Shown: positions 32,640 through 44,790 of the stretch, piece by piece | How the letters are laid out: each line of letters opens with the position of its first letter | How positions within the stretch are numbered: the stretch's first letter is position 1 | Source: Neoceratodus forsteri | Taxonomy: Eukaryota; Chordata; Ceratodontiformes; Ceratodontidae | Assembly: GCA_016271365.2 (NCBI GenBank) | Contig: CM057454.1 | Span: 693,671,501 to 693,735,500, forward strand | Length of the DNA stretch: 64,000 nucleotides | Direction: 5' to 3' | The notes under the pieces: generated by a model | Told to the model about the DNA's origin: nothing | The model's input: the letters and a program-made list of their open reading frames with translations, nothing else | Database searches by the model: none | Position numbers and translations under genes: made by a program

Positions 32640-34942
32640 TGTTAAATAATAATAAATATAGCTGTACAGGAATTTACAGAAGAGTTAACAGCTATAATTG
32701 ACCAGCATGCATCAAAAAGACAGAAGAAAGTAAATGACAGGGACGGACCATGCTTAACTGAAAAACTTAAGACACAGTTGAGAATTAGAAACCATTTGGG
32801 GAAAAACGCTAGAAAAACAAAGAAAACAGAAGACTGAAATATCTTAAAACATTGGAGAACAAAATGCACTAAAGTGGTTAAGTTAGAAAAGAAAGGGTAT
32901 TTTCAGAGTGAACTGGGACAAGTAACTGACTTCATATGTTTTTGGAGAACTGTTAGGGACTTACAGAACCCTATTAAATCAAAAAATGCAATTACCCTAA
33001 TGGAAAATAACAATCTGATAGAAGATCAATTAGAAGTGGCTGGGAGTTTAAATAATTATTTTATTGAATTACCAGATCTACATATACAGGACCCTGTAAT
33101 TAAGACATCACAAATAAATATACATTACTTAATACTGGATCCACAGAAGGGAAAAAGGGACCAGTAAAGAAAACTTGCGGGACAGGTTTTAGGTTTAAAA
33201 AAATCGAAGTTAGAGATGTTGAAAGAGACCTAAAAAAATAAAAACTTACAAGGCAGCAGGTTTAGATGATCTAGAGACTAGCTTTATAAAGCTGGGGTGG
33301 ATAGTTTGGCACCATTTATAACCTATATATTTAACTGGAGTATATCTAGTTCATCTTTCCTTCACTATTGGAAGGTGGGGAAAATAGTACCCATCTTCAA
33401 ATGAGGGGGGGGCCTGACAAAGTTTCAAATTATAGGCTGATTGCTCTGCTACCAGTTTTATTGACAGTTCTGGAAAAGCAGGTCCACAGGCAGCTTTACC
33501 ATTACTTAGAGCAACAAGACTTGCTGAGTGATGCCCAATATGGATTTAGGATGGGGAGGTCCATGGACACTGCTCTAGTGGACTTTAACAATTTAGTAAC
33601 ATCATCTCTAAATCTGGGTAAAAAATACTGGGGCAGTGTTTGTAGACCTCAGTAAGGCATTTGATCTTGTGGACCATGGACTATTATTAAAAAGATTATA
33701 TATGAGTGGTGTTAATGAAGAACCTTTAGCCTGGTTTCATTCTTATCTTTCTAATAGGCAGCAGTGTGTGTCATGCGGGGGGTTCAGTGTATCGCCTTGA
33801 GGAGCTTAGGAGAGGGGTTCCTCAGGGCTCAATACTGGGACCCCTAAAGTTTAAGGTATGTATTAATGACCTGGCAAGAAATATTGTACATAGTAATTTA
33901 AGACTATATGCTGATGACATGGTAACAGTGGCCTCAGCAGAGAATCAAGCCTTTCTAGAAACAGCTCTCCAGGAAGATATACTTTTCATGGAAACATGAT
34001 TTAAGGACATGTGTTTATTATTAAATGCAAAAAAGACACAAAGTATGTTGTTTACCCCGGGCGCTCAGGCCAGGCAGGCTCCAGGACTAAAAATCTCTTT
34101 GATGGATGGGACCAATATAGTCGATGTTAAATCATACAAGTACCTAGGGGTGTAAGTTGATAGTGGACTTACTTATTCTGAACATACAGTATAAGTTTAC
34201 AAATTAAAAAAGTGAACCAAAAACTAGGGATTTTAAGAAGAGCCTCAGCAAGTCTGTCCACTGAGGTAAGAGGTCAGTTGGTGGATCATCTGCTGATGCC
34301 AAGTTTGGGTATGGCTCGTATCTTTATATGAATCCCCCTGCAGGTGACTTAAAAAAGATCAATCAGATGTATTATAGATTGACAAAATGTGTTACAAAAA
34401 GTAAATATGGGTTGCAACACTGTAAAACCTATGTGATGTTAAACTGGTTACAACCTGCACAGAAAAGAAAATTGTTATGGCTAACTTGGTGTCATAAATT
34501 AGTTTGTTCACCTGATAACCATCTCCTAGGTAAAATGGTGCTGTTAAAATCATTAAATGTCACTAAATCTAAATTAAGACAAAAATAGTCTGAACATCCC
34601 AACATTTAGGGTATATAATAGGATGAGGGAGACTACCCTGCAGATGAATTTGGCCAGGTCATGAAATTCATTGCCAAACAATCTGAGAACCATACAATCA
34701 ACTGATGTCTTTAAAAAGGAATTGAAAAATGTCCTTCACCAAAAATGTACCCGCTTTTAACTTAGGTTTTTAAAAAGTAACATATTGTGTTAAGTATGTA
34801 AATATTTTGTATTGTTGTATGTGTAAGTGTATGTGTATTGAATCTTTTTGTGATGTAACAAACATGACATTGTTGTAAATAGGAGCAAAATCCTAACAAT
34901 TTATCCTGTATAAAAATAAAGTTTTATCTTCATCATCATCAT
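32640..34942 (+). mobile_element. L2-type LINE, plus strand, inserted in LINE A
   Basis: Starting abruptly near 32,640 (5-prime truncated in the linker), this element ends in a short (ATC)n tail at 34,930-34,942 after AATAAA at 34,914. Its two flanks hold adjacent parts of the LINE A RT in the opposite strand, ending ILGAI on the right and starting FNIYMN on the left, so it inserted between the RT motifs G-S-I-L-G-P and F-N-I-Y. A clear target duplication was not resolved. Confidence 0.82.
32660..34600 (+). pseudogene. L2-type reverse transcriptase, broken
   Basis: In order: linker FTEELTAIIDQHASKRQKK (about 32,670); RT with SNYRLIALLPVLLTVLEKQV (about 33,425), AQYGFRMGRSMDTAL (about 33,535), VFVDLSKAFDLVDHGLL in another frame (about 33,640), RRGVPQGSILGPLKF (about 33,810), LRLYADDMVTVAS (about 33,900; YADD intact) and SYKYLGV (about 34,135). 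A C-terminal helix region follows at 34,328-34,588 (LTKCVTKSKYG, LNWLQPAQKRKLLW). Breaks lie near 33,240, 33,655, 34,000 and 34,155. The product would be the polymerase and C-terminal domain of an L2-type ORF2; the endonuclease is missing. Confidence 0.85.
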
Positions 34943-34944
34943 AT

Positions 34945-36870
34945 TGCCCCTAAGATTGATCATTGGGGAACCCCTGACATTATAGGGGTGAAGGAAGATC
35001 TGAATCCATTTAGTGACACTGTTTATTTATGCCCTTTTAAGGATGAGTTGAACCAGTCCACTGCACCACCAGTCACTCCCATGCTCTTTAGCCTGGTCAG
35101 GAGGATGTCATGGTTCAAGATGTCAAATGCATTTGATAGGTCGACAAAAATGGCACCCAGATCCCTCTTCATGTCCAACTCCTCCTGGAAGTCACCAGTG
35201 ACTTTTATTAGTGCTGAGGTGGTGCTGTGGAGTGGTCTGAACCAAGACTGGTAGTAGGCTCTCAGATTCTAGATTGTGCTTCAGTTGTGCACATACTAGC
35301 CCTTAAAGATTTTCGAGACTACGGACAACAGGAATATAGGGTGGTAGTTTTCTATTTTGTTTTTTGGACTGGCTTTGTATACTAGGATGACCAGGGCATC
35401 CTTCCATTTTGAGGGGTAGACCCCAGTTGCTATAGACATGCTGAATAGCTCCACCAGTGGGGCTGCATATTTAAGAGCGGGAAAGGAATACAGCCCAACT
35501 TTTCTGACTTTTTTTGTGTTGATTTTTAATAGCTCCTAGCAGACTTGTGCCTGTGTGACCTTGCTCAATTTGGAGGTAGTTTTGGGTGGGGATGTATCCT
35601 GATGTCTTTGCTTGTAGGAATGTATGTTATTTTGTTTTAGGGCTTTGGTACCCATGTTAATGACATATTCATTAAATGCATTTCCTATGTGCTCAGTCAG
35701 CAGGACCTCTTTTTCATCTATTTTGTATAAGTTTGTGGTGTCTGCCTTTTGGCCTCAATGGAGTTTCTTTATTATTTTTCAAAATTCCCTATGGTCTGCT
35801 CATACATTGTCTGCCAAGGCTGTTTTGAAAAATTCCTGTTTTTGTGTCTTCACTACTTTGGTGTATTCATTTTGTAACTGTTTGTACCTATTACAGGCCA
35901 GAACATTGTTTGTTTATTTTCCTTTTTTTCTGGTGTTGTCTCTATGTTTCTTTAGTCTGTGGAGGTAGGAACTGTACCAGGGGGAGTTTTTGTACTTTAT
36001 CTTTCTGGATCGTAGAGTGGTGAATTTGTTGCAACTGTCCATGAATTAGTCATAAATGAAGCCCTATACCTCATCTACTTTGGGGATTAGTGCAACCTTA
36101 TCCCAGTCTTTGGATTCCAAGTCGATCATGAAGTTTACATAGTCAAGGTTTTTGTAGGATCTATGTTGAACTGATTTACTGGGGCCACTGTGCTTAACTA
36201 TCTTTTTGATACTGAAAATTACTTGGTGATCTGAGAAGTAGTCAGCCAGTACGCCTGATGATGCAAAGCAGGCTGGGTTGTTTGTTAATATTAAATCTAA
36301 CAGAGCTGAAGCTAAGTGGTCTTTATCATTCAGCTTTGTAAACTCATTGATGAGCTGCGGCAGCCCTAGGTTACACTTTAGATCCATTAGGTTATGATTG
36401 ATATCAATTTTAATCCAGTCTATGGTTAGATCTCATAGTATTAGCAGTTTGTGTCAGTTCTGATAATGGCCTAAGAAATATTGCAGTGTATTAAATATAT
36501 CTGTGTTTGCCCTGGGGGGGCGGGGTGATATATGCCTATCAGTAAAATAGGTCAGTGGAAAAGTAATTTTAGTTCCAGTACCAAGGCTTCTGAGCCCATC
36601 CAGTTCAGCGTATGGTCTGCTTCTTTAATCTCTAGGTTAGTTTTCCCATAGATTATTACCCCCCTCCCCGGTAATGTCTTTTTTCCGTAGGTTGTATCTG
36701 GGAATACTATTTGTGTATCACCAATTTTGTTGGGTAGCCATGATTTGGTAATAACCATGATGTCAGGGGAGTTTTCAATAGCCCATTTCTTTGTATGGCT
36801 TATTTTATTAACTCTGCTTTGGGCATTGAAATGAATTATGCTTAGTCCTTCCCCTCTCAGGACATGTGCT
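34945..36870 (-). pseudogene. LINE A ORF2, endonuclease and RT fingers
   Basis: The minus strand has the endonuclease start GLSIIHFNAQSRVNKISHTK (about 36,850) and DIMVITKSWLPNKIG (about 36,760), then GRGVIIYGK (about 36,650) and LDLILTNNPACFASSG (about 36,300) with VLADYFSDHQVIFSI, the DHxxI end of the endonuclease. The linker spans 35,300-36,060. The RT shows LGAIFVDLSNAFDILNHDIL (about 35,150) and WFNSSLKGHK (about 35,045). The frame breaks often. It stops at the plus-strand LINE. Confidence 0.8.
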
Positions 36871-37519
36871 GAAGTTTCTCAAATTGGTGCTTTAGGGTCT
36901 GAGTTCGGATGAATGTCCCCACACACCTATAGGTATGTGGTGAGAAGGGGGCACTACGTATTAGCCACTCAGACAGCTTCTGTGTTTTTTACCAGCACTG
37001 CAATTTATGTTTGTTATGCAACCATTTCCATGCCTAATACCCTTTTTTTGCCTAGCTAGAAGGAAGGCCTTTATGCTACCTGATTTAAATGTGGTCCTTC
37101 CAGGACTGGGTACAGTATATTGGCTGTGATTGCCCCTGACCATGGTTTGATTGAGCAGTTGTCAAGAGGAAGCATCCCACTTTTATGCTCACAATAAACC
37201 CGGGGGAGTTCAGGGAGTTTTGTGGGAGTATTCTTTGGTTTAATAAGCTTAACAGATACCCTCATAGCAGGTAAGCTCAGAGTCACATCATTGTTACTTG
37301 ATGCAGGGGGATGTTGTCTTACTGCTGTGGCATGTGCAGGTGTGTTTCCTGGAATTCAATTTGGAGCAGAACGGATGGAGGGAATCAAGTGGAAAATAGT
37401 GGAAGGGGGAACAGTTCACTGGGCTGTACCAGTTGTAAGGGTACAAAAGTGAGCTGATTGGTTCACGACTGCTCCAAGGAGCAGAACACTGGAGTGGGTG
37501 GGTGGGAAGTACTGTGCAG
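36871..37519 (-). other. LINE A upstream part or unassigned DNA
   Basis: Minus-strand text at 37,286-36,961 (for example LPRVYCEHKSGMLPLDN) directly precedes the endonuclease and could be the start of LINE A ORF2 or its ORF1 end, but no motif confirms this. From 37,300 to 37,519 the sequence grades into the 166-bp array. Confidence 0.3.
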
Positions 37520-39665
37520 TGCCACTCCAGCAGCACTGCATGCTGGACACTGACTTGCTCGCATGGTATCCTGTACCTTGCTGCCAGGTTTGTGGGTCTG
37601 CTTGCAGTGATGGAGAGCAGGCAGCACATTGAGGGTAGGGCTCCCAGCACAGCATTAAACCTAAAGGGAGAATAATGGAGTGTGATGTCTTGTCATGGTG
37701 CTGCACACCAGATGCTAACTTGCTCCCTTGGTGTCCTGTACCTTTCTTTCCAGGTCTGCATTTCTACTTGCAGTGGGGGTGGTTGGCAGCAGAGTGACAG
37801 TAGGACTTCAAGCATAGCATTAAACCTAAAGGGAGAACAATGGAGTCTGATGTATTGGCACAGTGCTGCTTGCCAGATGCTGACTTCCTCCCTTGGTGTA
37901 CTGTACCCTGCTTGCCAAGTTTGCAGGTCTGCTTGCAGTGGGGGAGGGTGAGCAGCAGAGTGATGGTAAGGCTCCCAGCACAACGTTAAACCTAAAGGGA
38001 GGACAATGAAGTGTGATGTCTTGGCATTGCACTCCATGCCAGATGACAACTTTCTCCCTTGGTGTCCTGTACCTTGCTTGCCAGGTCCATGGGTCTGCTT
38101 GCAGTGGTGGAGGGTGGTCAGTGGAATGACAGTAGGGTTCCCAGCACAGTATTAAACCTAAAGGGAGAGCAGTGGAGTGTGATGTATTGGCATGGTGCTG
38201 CACACCGGATACCAACTTGCTCCCTTGGTGTCCTGTAACTTGCTTGATAAGTCCACGGGTTTGCTTGCAGTGAGGGAGGGCAGGCAGAGGAGTGATGCTA
38301 GTGCTCCTATCACAGCGTTAGACATAAAGAGAGAACAATGGAGTGGGATGTCTTGTTGAGGCGCTGCACACTGGATGCCGACTTGCTCACTTGGTGTTCT
38401 GTACCTTTCTTGCCAGGTTTGTGGGTCTGCATGCAGTGGGAGAGGGTGGGCTGCAGAGTGACAGTAGGATTCCCAGCTCAGCATTAAACCCAAAGTGAGA
38501 ACAATGGAGTATGATGTCTTGGCAAGGCGCTGTATGCCAGTCGACGACTTGCTTACTTGGTGTCTTGTACCTTGCTTGCCAGGTCCACAGCTCTGCTTGC
38601 AGTGAGGTATGGCAGGCAGCATACTAATGGTAGGGTTCCCAGCACAGCATTAAACCTAAAGGGAGAACAATGGTGTGTGATGTCTTGGTGCAGCTCTGCA
38701 TGCCGGATGCCGACTTGCTCCTTTCATGTCCAGTACCTTTCTTGTCAGGTTCATGGGTCTGCTTACAGTGGGGGAAGGCAGGCAGTAGAGTAATGGTAGA
38801 GATCCCAGCACAGCATTAAATCAAAAGGGAAATCAATGGAGTGTGATATCTTGGCATGGTGCTGCATGCTGGACAATGACTTGCTCCCTTGGTGTCCTGT
38901 AACTGGCTTGCCAGGTCCACTGCCTGCTTGCAGTGGGGGATGGTGGGCATCGGAGTGATGGTAGGGCTCCCAGCACAGTGTTAAACCTAAAAGGAGATCA
39001 ATGGAGTGTGATGCCTTGGCATGGCACTGCACATTGGATGCTGACTTGCTCCCATGGTGTCCTGAACCTTGATTGCCAGGCCTGTGGGCCTGCCTACAGT
39101 GGGGAAGGGGGGAGGGTTCCCAACACAGCATTACCCTAAAGGGAGAACAAATGGAGTATGATGTCTTGGCATGGGACATGCATGCTGGATGCTGACTTGC
39201 TCTCTTGGTGTCCTGTACCTTGCTTGCCAGGTCCATAGGTATGCTTGCAGTGGAGGGGGGGGGCAGCAGAGTGACAGTGGGGCTCCCAGCACAGTGTTAA
39301 TCCCAAAGGAAGAAAAATTAAGTGTGATTTCTTGGTGCAGCACTGCATGCTGGATGCCAACTTGCTCCCTTGGTGTCCTGTACTTTGCTTGCCAGGTCCA
39401 TGACTCTGCTTGCAGTGGGAGAGGGCCAGAAGTGGAGTGATGGTAGGGCTGCTAGCACAGTGTTAAACCTGAAGGGAGAACAATTTAGTATGATGTCTTG
39501 GTGTGGCACTGCATGCTGGACACTGACTTGCTCCCTTGGTGTCCTGTACCTTGCTTGCCAGGTCTGCGGTTCTGCTTAGTGGGGTAGGGTGGGCAGCAGA
39601 GTAACACTAGGGCTCCCAGCACAGTGTTAAACCTAAAGGAAGAACAATGGAATGTGATGCCAGAG
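37520..39665. repeat. 166-bp tandem array, about 13 monomers
   Basis: The word TTGGTGTCCTGTACC recurs from 37,566, 37,730, 37,895, 38,061, 38,227, 38,393, 38,559, 38,725, 38,891, 39,056, 39,207, 39,372 and 39,538, almost always 164-166 bp apart (one 151-bp step). Each monomer also has CTTGCTTGCCAGGTC, CTGCTTGCAGTGGG, CCCAGCACAG and TTAAACCTAAAGGGAGA in order. Open frames of 60-157 codons on both strands are by-products of the repetition. The 166-bp period is near nucleosome length, as in many satellites. Confidence 0.93.
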
Positions 39666-40009
39666 GACTGGGCAAACAGCGTGATCACTGCAGGTAAGCC
39701 CCACAAAACAGTCTGTACTTGTCTGCTGATCTCTCTAAGTCACTAGTCCCTGCACAAGGAAAACAAGACCTGAGCACTAGAAAAACAAGAGCTGTGCACT
39801 AGAAAAACAAGGCCTCAGCACTACAAAACTCCAAGTAAAATGAGGCAATGGCATAAGCAATCCCTTAAAGTACCAGTAGAAAACATAGCAAAACAGTGGT
39901 ATAGCTGCTCAATACAGAGTGAAATACAGAGTATAGCTGCTAAAAATGAAACAGAGCTAGCTAACTGGATCAAGTTCATGACTAGGCCTCTTAAAAATGG
40001 CACTGGACA
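39666..40009. other. Linker with a short tandem repeat
   Basis: Three copies of GCACTAGAAAAACAAG-type words, about 23 bp apart, lie at 39,772-39,825. A TATAGCTGCT word recurs at 39,900 and 39,932. No other feature. Confidence 0.45.
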
Positions 40010-40130
40010 TAGACATTCTCTTGGTATCCTGTACCTTGCTTGCCAGGTCCACGAGTCTGCTTGCAGTGGGGGAGGGCAGGCAGCAGAGAGACAGTAGAGC
40101 TCCCAGCACAGCATTAAATCTTGCTTGCAA
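40010..40130. repeat. Orphan partial monomer of the 166-bp repeat
   Basis: TTGGTATCCTGTACCTTGC through CCCAGCACAGCATTAAA repeats the array monomer 345 bp beyond its last copy, suggesting that other DNA was inserted in, or part was deleted from, a longer array. Confidence 0.8.
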
Positions 40131-40627
40131 GGTCTGTAAATAGGACACATATTAATGGTGCATATTTTTGTCATCTAAGTTCTGTCTAAAAATGAAGCTT
40201 TTTAATACTATTACTACTACTACATTGTAAGCATATTTAATCCCAAAGTAAATTATACCCAAGCTCTGGTGACCAGCGTGGCACAATGTGTGCATCCAGG
40301 GTCTCAATCCTCAGCACCACCAGGTTAGCAACATTGTCTGTTTTAACTATGGTTCTACAATTTAAAAAAATGTTAGGCCCCATACACAGTCCTAAAAGTT
40401 GCAGTAACAAATGGAGCAACGTGTTACCTCATTGCACACGATGCTGCTTAGTTGTGCAGGGCAGGGATCCTATGCTAAACCTAGGCTCGGCTCTATTCAG
40501 TACTAAAATAATTATTATTGTGTTGCCATATCTACACTTTTCAAACCCTGCTGTGTTTTGCTGCTCAGCACTTCATTAAGTCATTTAAAATAACTAGTAA
40601 GGATGCTTAAATGAAGGGGGATTGGGG
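40131..40627. other. Unassigned DNA
   Basis: No recognisable family. A 60-codon minus-strand frame at 40,237-40,419 has no motif I know. Confidence 0.3.
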
Positions 40628-41017
40628 TTATTTATTTAGTTTTTGTTGACCAGGTAAGTGCACTAGACAAATCCTGCCTATTTTCAGGCACGACCCGGGG
40701 GAGTGGGATACAGATTAATGCCAACTGACCTTGGACCAGATTAAGCTGTTGGTGTTTTTTTTTTAGTGAATGATGGAAATTTGGCCAGGACACCGGGGAA
40801 ATTCCCCTGCTCTTTTCAATAAGTGCCATGGGATCTTTAACATCCACCTGAACTACCACCAATCCAAGCAGATGGGACCTCGGTTTAACATCTCATCCGA
40901 AAGATGGCACCGCAGAAGTACAGCACCCCTCTCACGCTGCACTACAGTGTCAGTACTGGGATATTAACCCAAGTGCCAGATGTGGGAATTGAACTCGCAG
41001 CCCTCTGATCTTCCGGC

Positions 41018-41049
<32 letters not shown>

Positions 41050-41052
41050 TGA
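40628..41052 (-). mobile_element. V-SINE-like tRNA-derived SINE
   Basis: On the minus strand the head has TGGCTCAGTAGGTAGCAC (A box, about 41,050-41,032) and GAGTTCAATTCCC (B box, about 40,997-40,984), the two RNA polymerase III promoter boxes. The body has CTTTCGGATGAGATGTTAAA and CCGAGGTCCC, then GATCCCATGGCACTT and CCGGTGTCCTGGCC. The tail has GCACTTACCTGGTCAAC and ends in AAATAAATAA. This is the conserved body and L2-like tail of vertebrate V-SINE-type repeats. It would be copied by L2 machinery. Base changes are many, so it is old. Confidence 0.85.
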
Positions 41053-44000
41053 CATTGCTCTGACATATGTTATGACATATTAAGGTATGCTGGAGAATTT
41101 CTGCACTGGTGACCAGTACATCATTGAGCCCTCCATAAATGCCTCACTCAGGCAGTACTTTTGTCCCTCTTCTGAAGAGTGTCTTTCAAGCCATACACCA
41201 AACGACCCATGCCCTCTGCTGTGGTTGGTGCTTAGATTCTGAGGGCGAACATGCCCTATACATTTTCATCAGTGTAATTAGTACTTTTTAGGTAGAGTAA
41301 GGCTGTAAAATTATACTTTAGTGTTCTCCCTGCATTAAACAGTTTTCTTGTGAGCCTTTCCTACACTCTTTTGACATGACGTCCCTGCTGGCCTAAGATG
41401 ATACTCTCTTTCTCCTCAGTATAGTAAAAGATAGCATTTTGAAAATGGATTTGCATTCAAATAAATCACAGATGAAATCATTTGGATTGCATTTGTAGTT
41501 TGTATAGCAACCTTTTTAAAAAAAATGAAGGTGATGGGCCAGATCATCTGTGTAGCAGTTGAGCTACCAGAACAAGCCCAGGTCATGGGGGGCTGGCCAA
41601 GGAGGGGAGGACTGAACATCCCAGTGGGTGCTTTCCTCTGGAGGGGTCGGCTGCATACCACAGTGGTTCTGTCTCTGGAGTGTCAGGAAGGGCAAGACAT
41701 TTCCGGTGGTCACAGTGCATGCATACATTCTGTGTACATGGCTGCCAGACATCTGCTAAGGCACCATTCTAAAGATGTGCTGAAAATAAGGAGTAAAACC
41801 CATCTCTCATTCAGGAGCATGACATGATCACTGACACCCCCACAGCTGTTTACCCATTGTGTCTTCCATCTCATGCACCCTTGGGATCCTGAGGCTCATT
41901 CTAGGGGAAGTCAAAGAGTTTTGACATTGTGGTAAGTCCCAAAAGATGGCAGAATGATGGTGCTGGGGTGGCTTCTGAAGGGTCTGATTGTGTATATCAC
42001 ATAGCTAGATGAGGTGAATAAAGAGAATTAAAAATATATATGGCATGGTGATATGTGGTCTATGTGCAACATGGTTTGAACTCAGCAGAGTTGAGGGACT
42101 GAGTCACCGCTGTGAAGTGTGGCTGGTCAATAAGAATATTGACACACTGTAACAGTCGTAGAGTCACACCAGAGAAAGGCACGATCAGAGAGATGTGCCA
42201 GCAATGAAAATCTCCAGCATGATGCTACTTGCCCTTCCCCCAATCTCAATATGGGGAAGAAAAGTTATATATAATGGCAGCAAATGTTTTATGACTGCTA
42301 GCAAGAGTTGTGTGTTAGGTGGGTACAAGAAATGTGCAGAGAAAGGGGTGCCTCTTGGGTTGGACTAGGATTCAGGGGACCCACTGGGCTGGGCCAGAGA
42401 TCAAGGGATCCAGAAGGATAAGCCTGTGTGCAGGGGACTCCACATTATGAACTATGGTGCTGGGGATTCAGCAGGATCAGCTTGCATGCAGGGGGATCTA
42501 GCAAACAAGGAGTTGGTGCTAGGGAACCCACAGGGTGTGGCTGCGGGGAGGATCTGCTGGATGTAGGCACAGGAGGTACCCTCTGGGCATTAGTGCAGAT
42601 GGTAACTACTGGGCTGGGACTGGCTGTAGGGGTGAGTAACTAATACTTACCATAAGACATGTTTGCACTTCTGTTGGGTGGGGGGTGGGTGTTGGTTCAT
42701 GGGGTGGCCAGCCCCAGCTGAGTAAACCTGTCTCCAGAAAAAAGAACTGCACTTGACACCAGAATGCTGAAAAATCCTGTTTGTTCCCCTTATTTGGGCC
42801 CTCTGTGTTTCACAATTGGCATTGTTGCTTTATGGAATCCACTGTGAATCAGTTGAGAATTTAGCAGCGTCCTGGTATTGATTGTGATTCTTTGTTCTGA
42901 AGATACATGGGGAGAGCAAATGGGCTATGCTTTCGTGAATGGGGCCATTAGGCTAGGCTTGGGTACTGGGGGAATCAACTGTGTTGACAGTATTCAGTGA
43001 TGCGACTAACCAGAAACTAGCAGCACATGATACTGTAGAAGTTGATGTTTTACCTCAGCAATGGGAATACCATGAATTTGCTGACATGTGAGTAATTGGA
43101 GGTTGTAGCAATTCAGGATTAACCAGATAAAGATTTAAAATAATGATATGTAGATTAAACATTATTTAATTGACATTTGCTAATAGCGGCACTCCAGACA
43201 AACAGTATTTTGTGAACAGAACTAAGCATTCCCCTTTGATACGATTTTTTTTTAAGGATAGAAATTAAACTTTGCATTACATTATCCATAGCATAATGAA
43301 TAACACAAACTGCTTCTCACTAACTACCATTCACATACTAATACAGATGACTGTATAGGAAATGGTGAAGTGTGGGATACGAACATGGAAGAATGAGGTA
43401 GTCTGATAAAAAAGCTAAAAAGTACAACATTATAGATGAAAGGTCTGGGACAACTTTATACGTAGCACTTTTGGGCCTAGAGAGAATAGGAATAGAGGTC
43501 CTATATGTTAAGCTGAAGTATTTCCTTGTAGTGAAAGGAGTGAATTTAATTGTAAAAATGATTTATATGGGTAGATGGGATGGTGTAGAAGACAAGAGCT
43601 CAGCTGAGTAGTGTAGGAGGTGGCCATGAGACTATTCTTGCAAACATAGGTAGGGATAGAAGATTATTTACCTTCAAAAGTATTCTCAAAAGAGAAGCCC
43701 ATCAGTGCTGCAGCAGGATGGCTTCCACTGATGTGTGATCAGGGTAAGTGAAAGAACACAGATGCCAGGGAATGGCCAGTGGGAGGAGACTCAAGAATCC
43801 CAGAGGATAATAATCTACATGGAGGAAGGGTAGCAGGCTACAATGCTATATTGACACTTGAGTGATCACATGTACCAGTGCAGTTTTAGTACCTAGTGTG
43901 GGAGGACACTGCTCTGCATAGTACCACATATAGCTTTCACATGCACATTTAGTGGTCCTGTTGATGATGTTCTGCAGGTTCATAGAATCCTAAGGGGCAA

Positions 44001-44430
44001 AATACCACATTGCATGCAAGATGACACCTGGTGGTCACTGGCTCTGCCCTCCATACTGACCACTTTACCTCCTGTACTACAGTGCCAGAGGGAGCAGATG
44101 GACAAACTTAAAAGTAAACCACCATAATGTAGGAGATACGTTGGGACATTGGTGGTCTGGAGGTAAGTGTAGAAGGGAGAGGACCCAGCTAGAGGTTGTG
44201 ATGGATGAAGGGGGTAGCATCAGTGACAAAGGATATAAAGTATAATACAAAAAAAGACTGAGTGAATCTCTACCACAACCACAACACCCACCACTGCCCC
44301 CACAATCAAGTCACAGTTGAGTCACACAGGATGCAATGCCATAATTTGTACTAAATTATGTCATAAAATAATGCATTACGAAAAGGATTATTTGCCATTG
44401 AATTATACCCGTCCCGGCAGCATCCACCTC
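41053..44430. other. Unassigned 3.4-kb stretch
   Basis: I see no transposon protein, SINE head, array or RNA gene. The short GGGATTC/GGGGATC-rich text at 42,330-42,620 has loose internal repetition (GCTGGGG, GGGCTGGG). Open frames are below 110 codons and lack recognisable motifs. Confidence 0.3.
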
Positions 44431-44439
44431 TGATACTAA

Positions 44440-44790
44440 AAACCTGCCGCCTAACAAGTTGGTATCCTATTTCAGTTGAATCTTATCACTTCTGAAACAC
44501 TTGAAATTGTAACCCGTAAAACCGACCTGATAAAAGAACCTTATGTAACTGCTACTCTTGTGAAACTAGTGTTTACCCCATGTTATTCTAAACGTTACCT
44601 AACCTGCCTGTGATTGTACTATATGTTCTGATTTTAATGTCTGTATATACGCACTTTCCTTTGAATGGTTCCTACTTCTTATTGTACTGTTGACTGTAAT
44701 TAACCCCGGGTCGCCCTTGAAAAAGGGACCATTACGGTCTTAGTAGGCCTACCCGGTCACCAAAATTTAAATAAATAAATAAAAATATTC
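44440..44790 (+). mobile_element. L2-type LINE 3-prime UTR and tail
   Basis: CGGGTCGCCCTTGAAAAAGG, a conserved L2-type tail hairpin word, lies at 44,708. GTAGGCCTACCCGGTCACC and an (AAAT)n tail follow at 44,767-44,784. Upstream DNA to about 44,440 has the C/T-rich look of an L2 UTR. No reading frame remains. Confidence 0.65.

Larger units (their letters stand above)
15700..36960 (-). mobile_element. LINE A (CR1/L2 group), host of the nested insertions
   Basis: This minus-strand LINE is spread over 21 kb because two other LINEs sit inside it. Its surviving pieces are 34,945-36,870 (endonuclease to RT fingers), 32,485-32,636 (RT catalytic region) and 15,714-16,493 (RT thumb to C-terminus). Together they make about 2.9 kb. 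The frame resumes across the 16,494/32,484 duplication, where ...LALN is followed by TK in the other flank. The exact 3-prime end was not found; the AT-rich DNA to about 15.17 kb could be its UTR. Confidence 0.8.

Noticed and set aside
37294..39706. Many overlapping open frames of 60-157 codons on both strands
   Set aside because: They follow the 166-bp monomer and shift frame at each copy. The repetition, not selection, keeps them open.
40984..41050. A tRNA gene with A and B boxes
   Set aside because: No cloverleaf or acceptor stem can be drawn, and the sequence continues into a conserved SINE body and L2-like tail.
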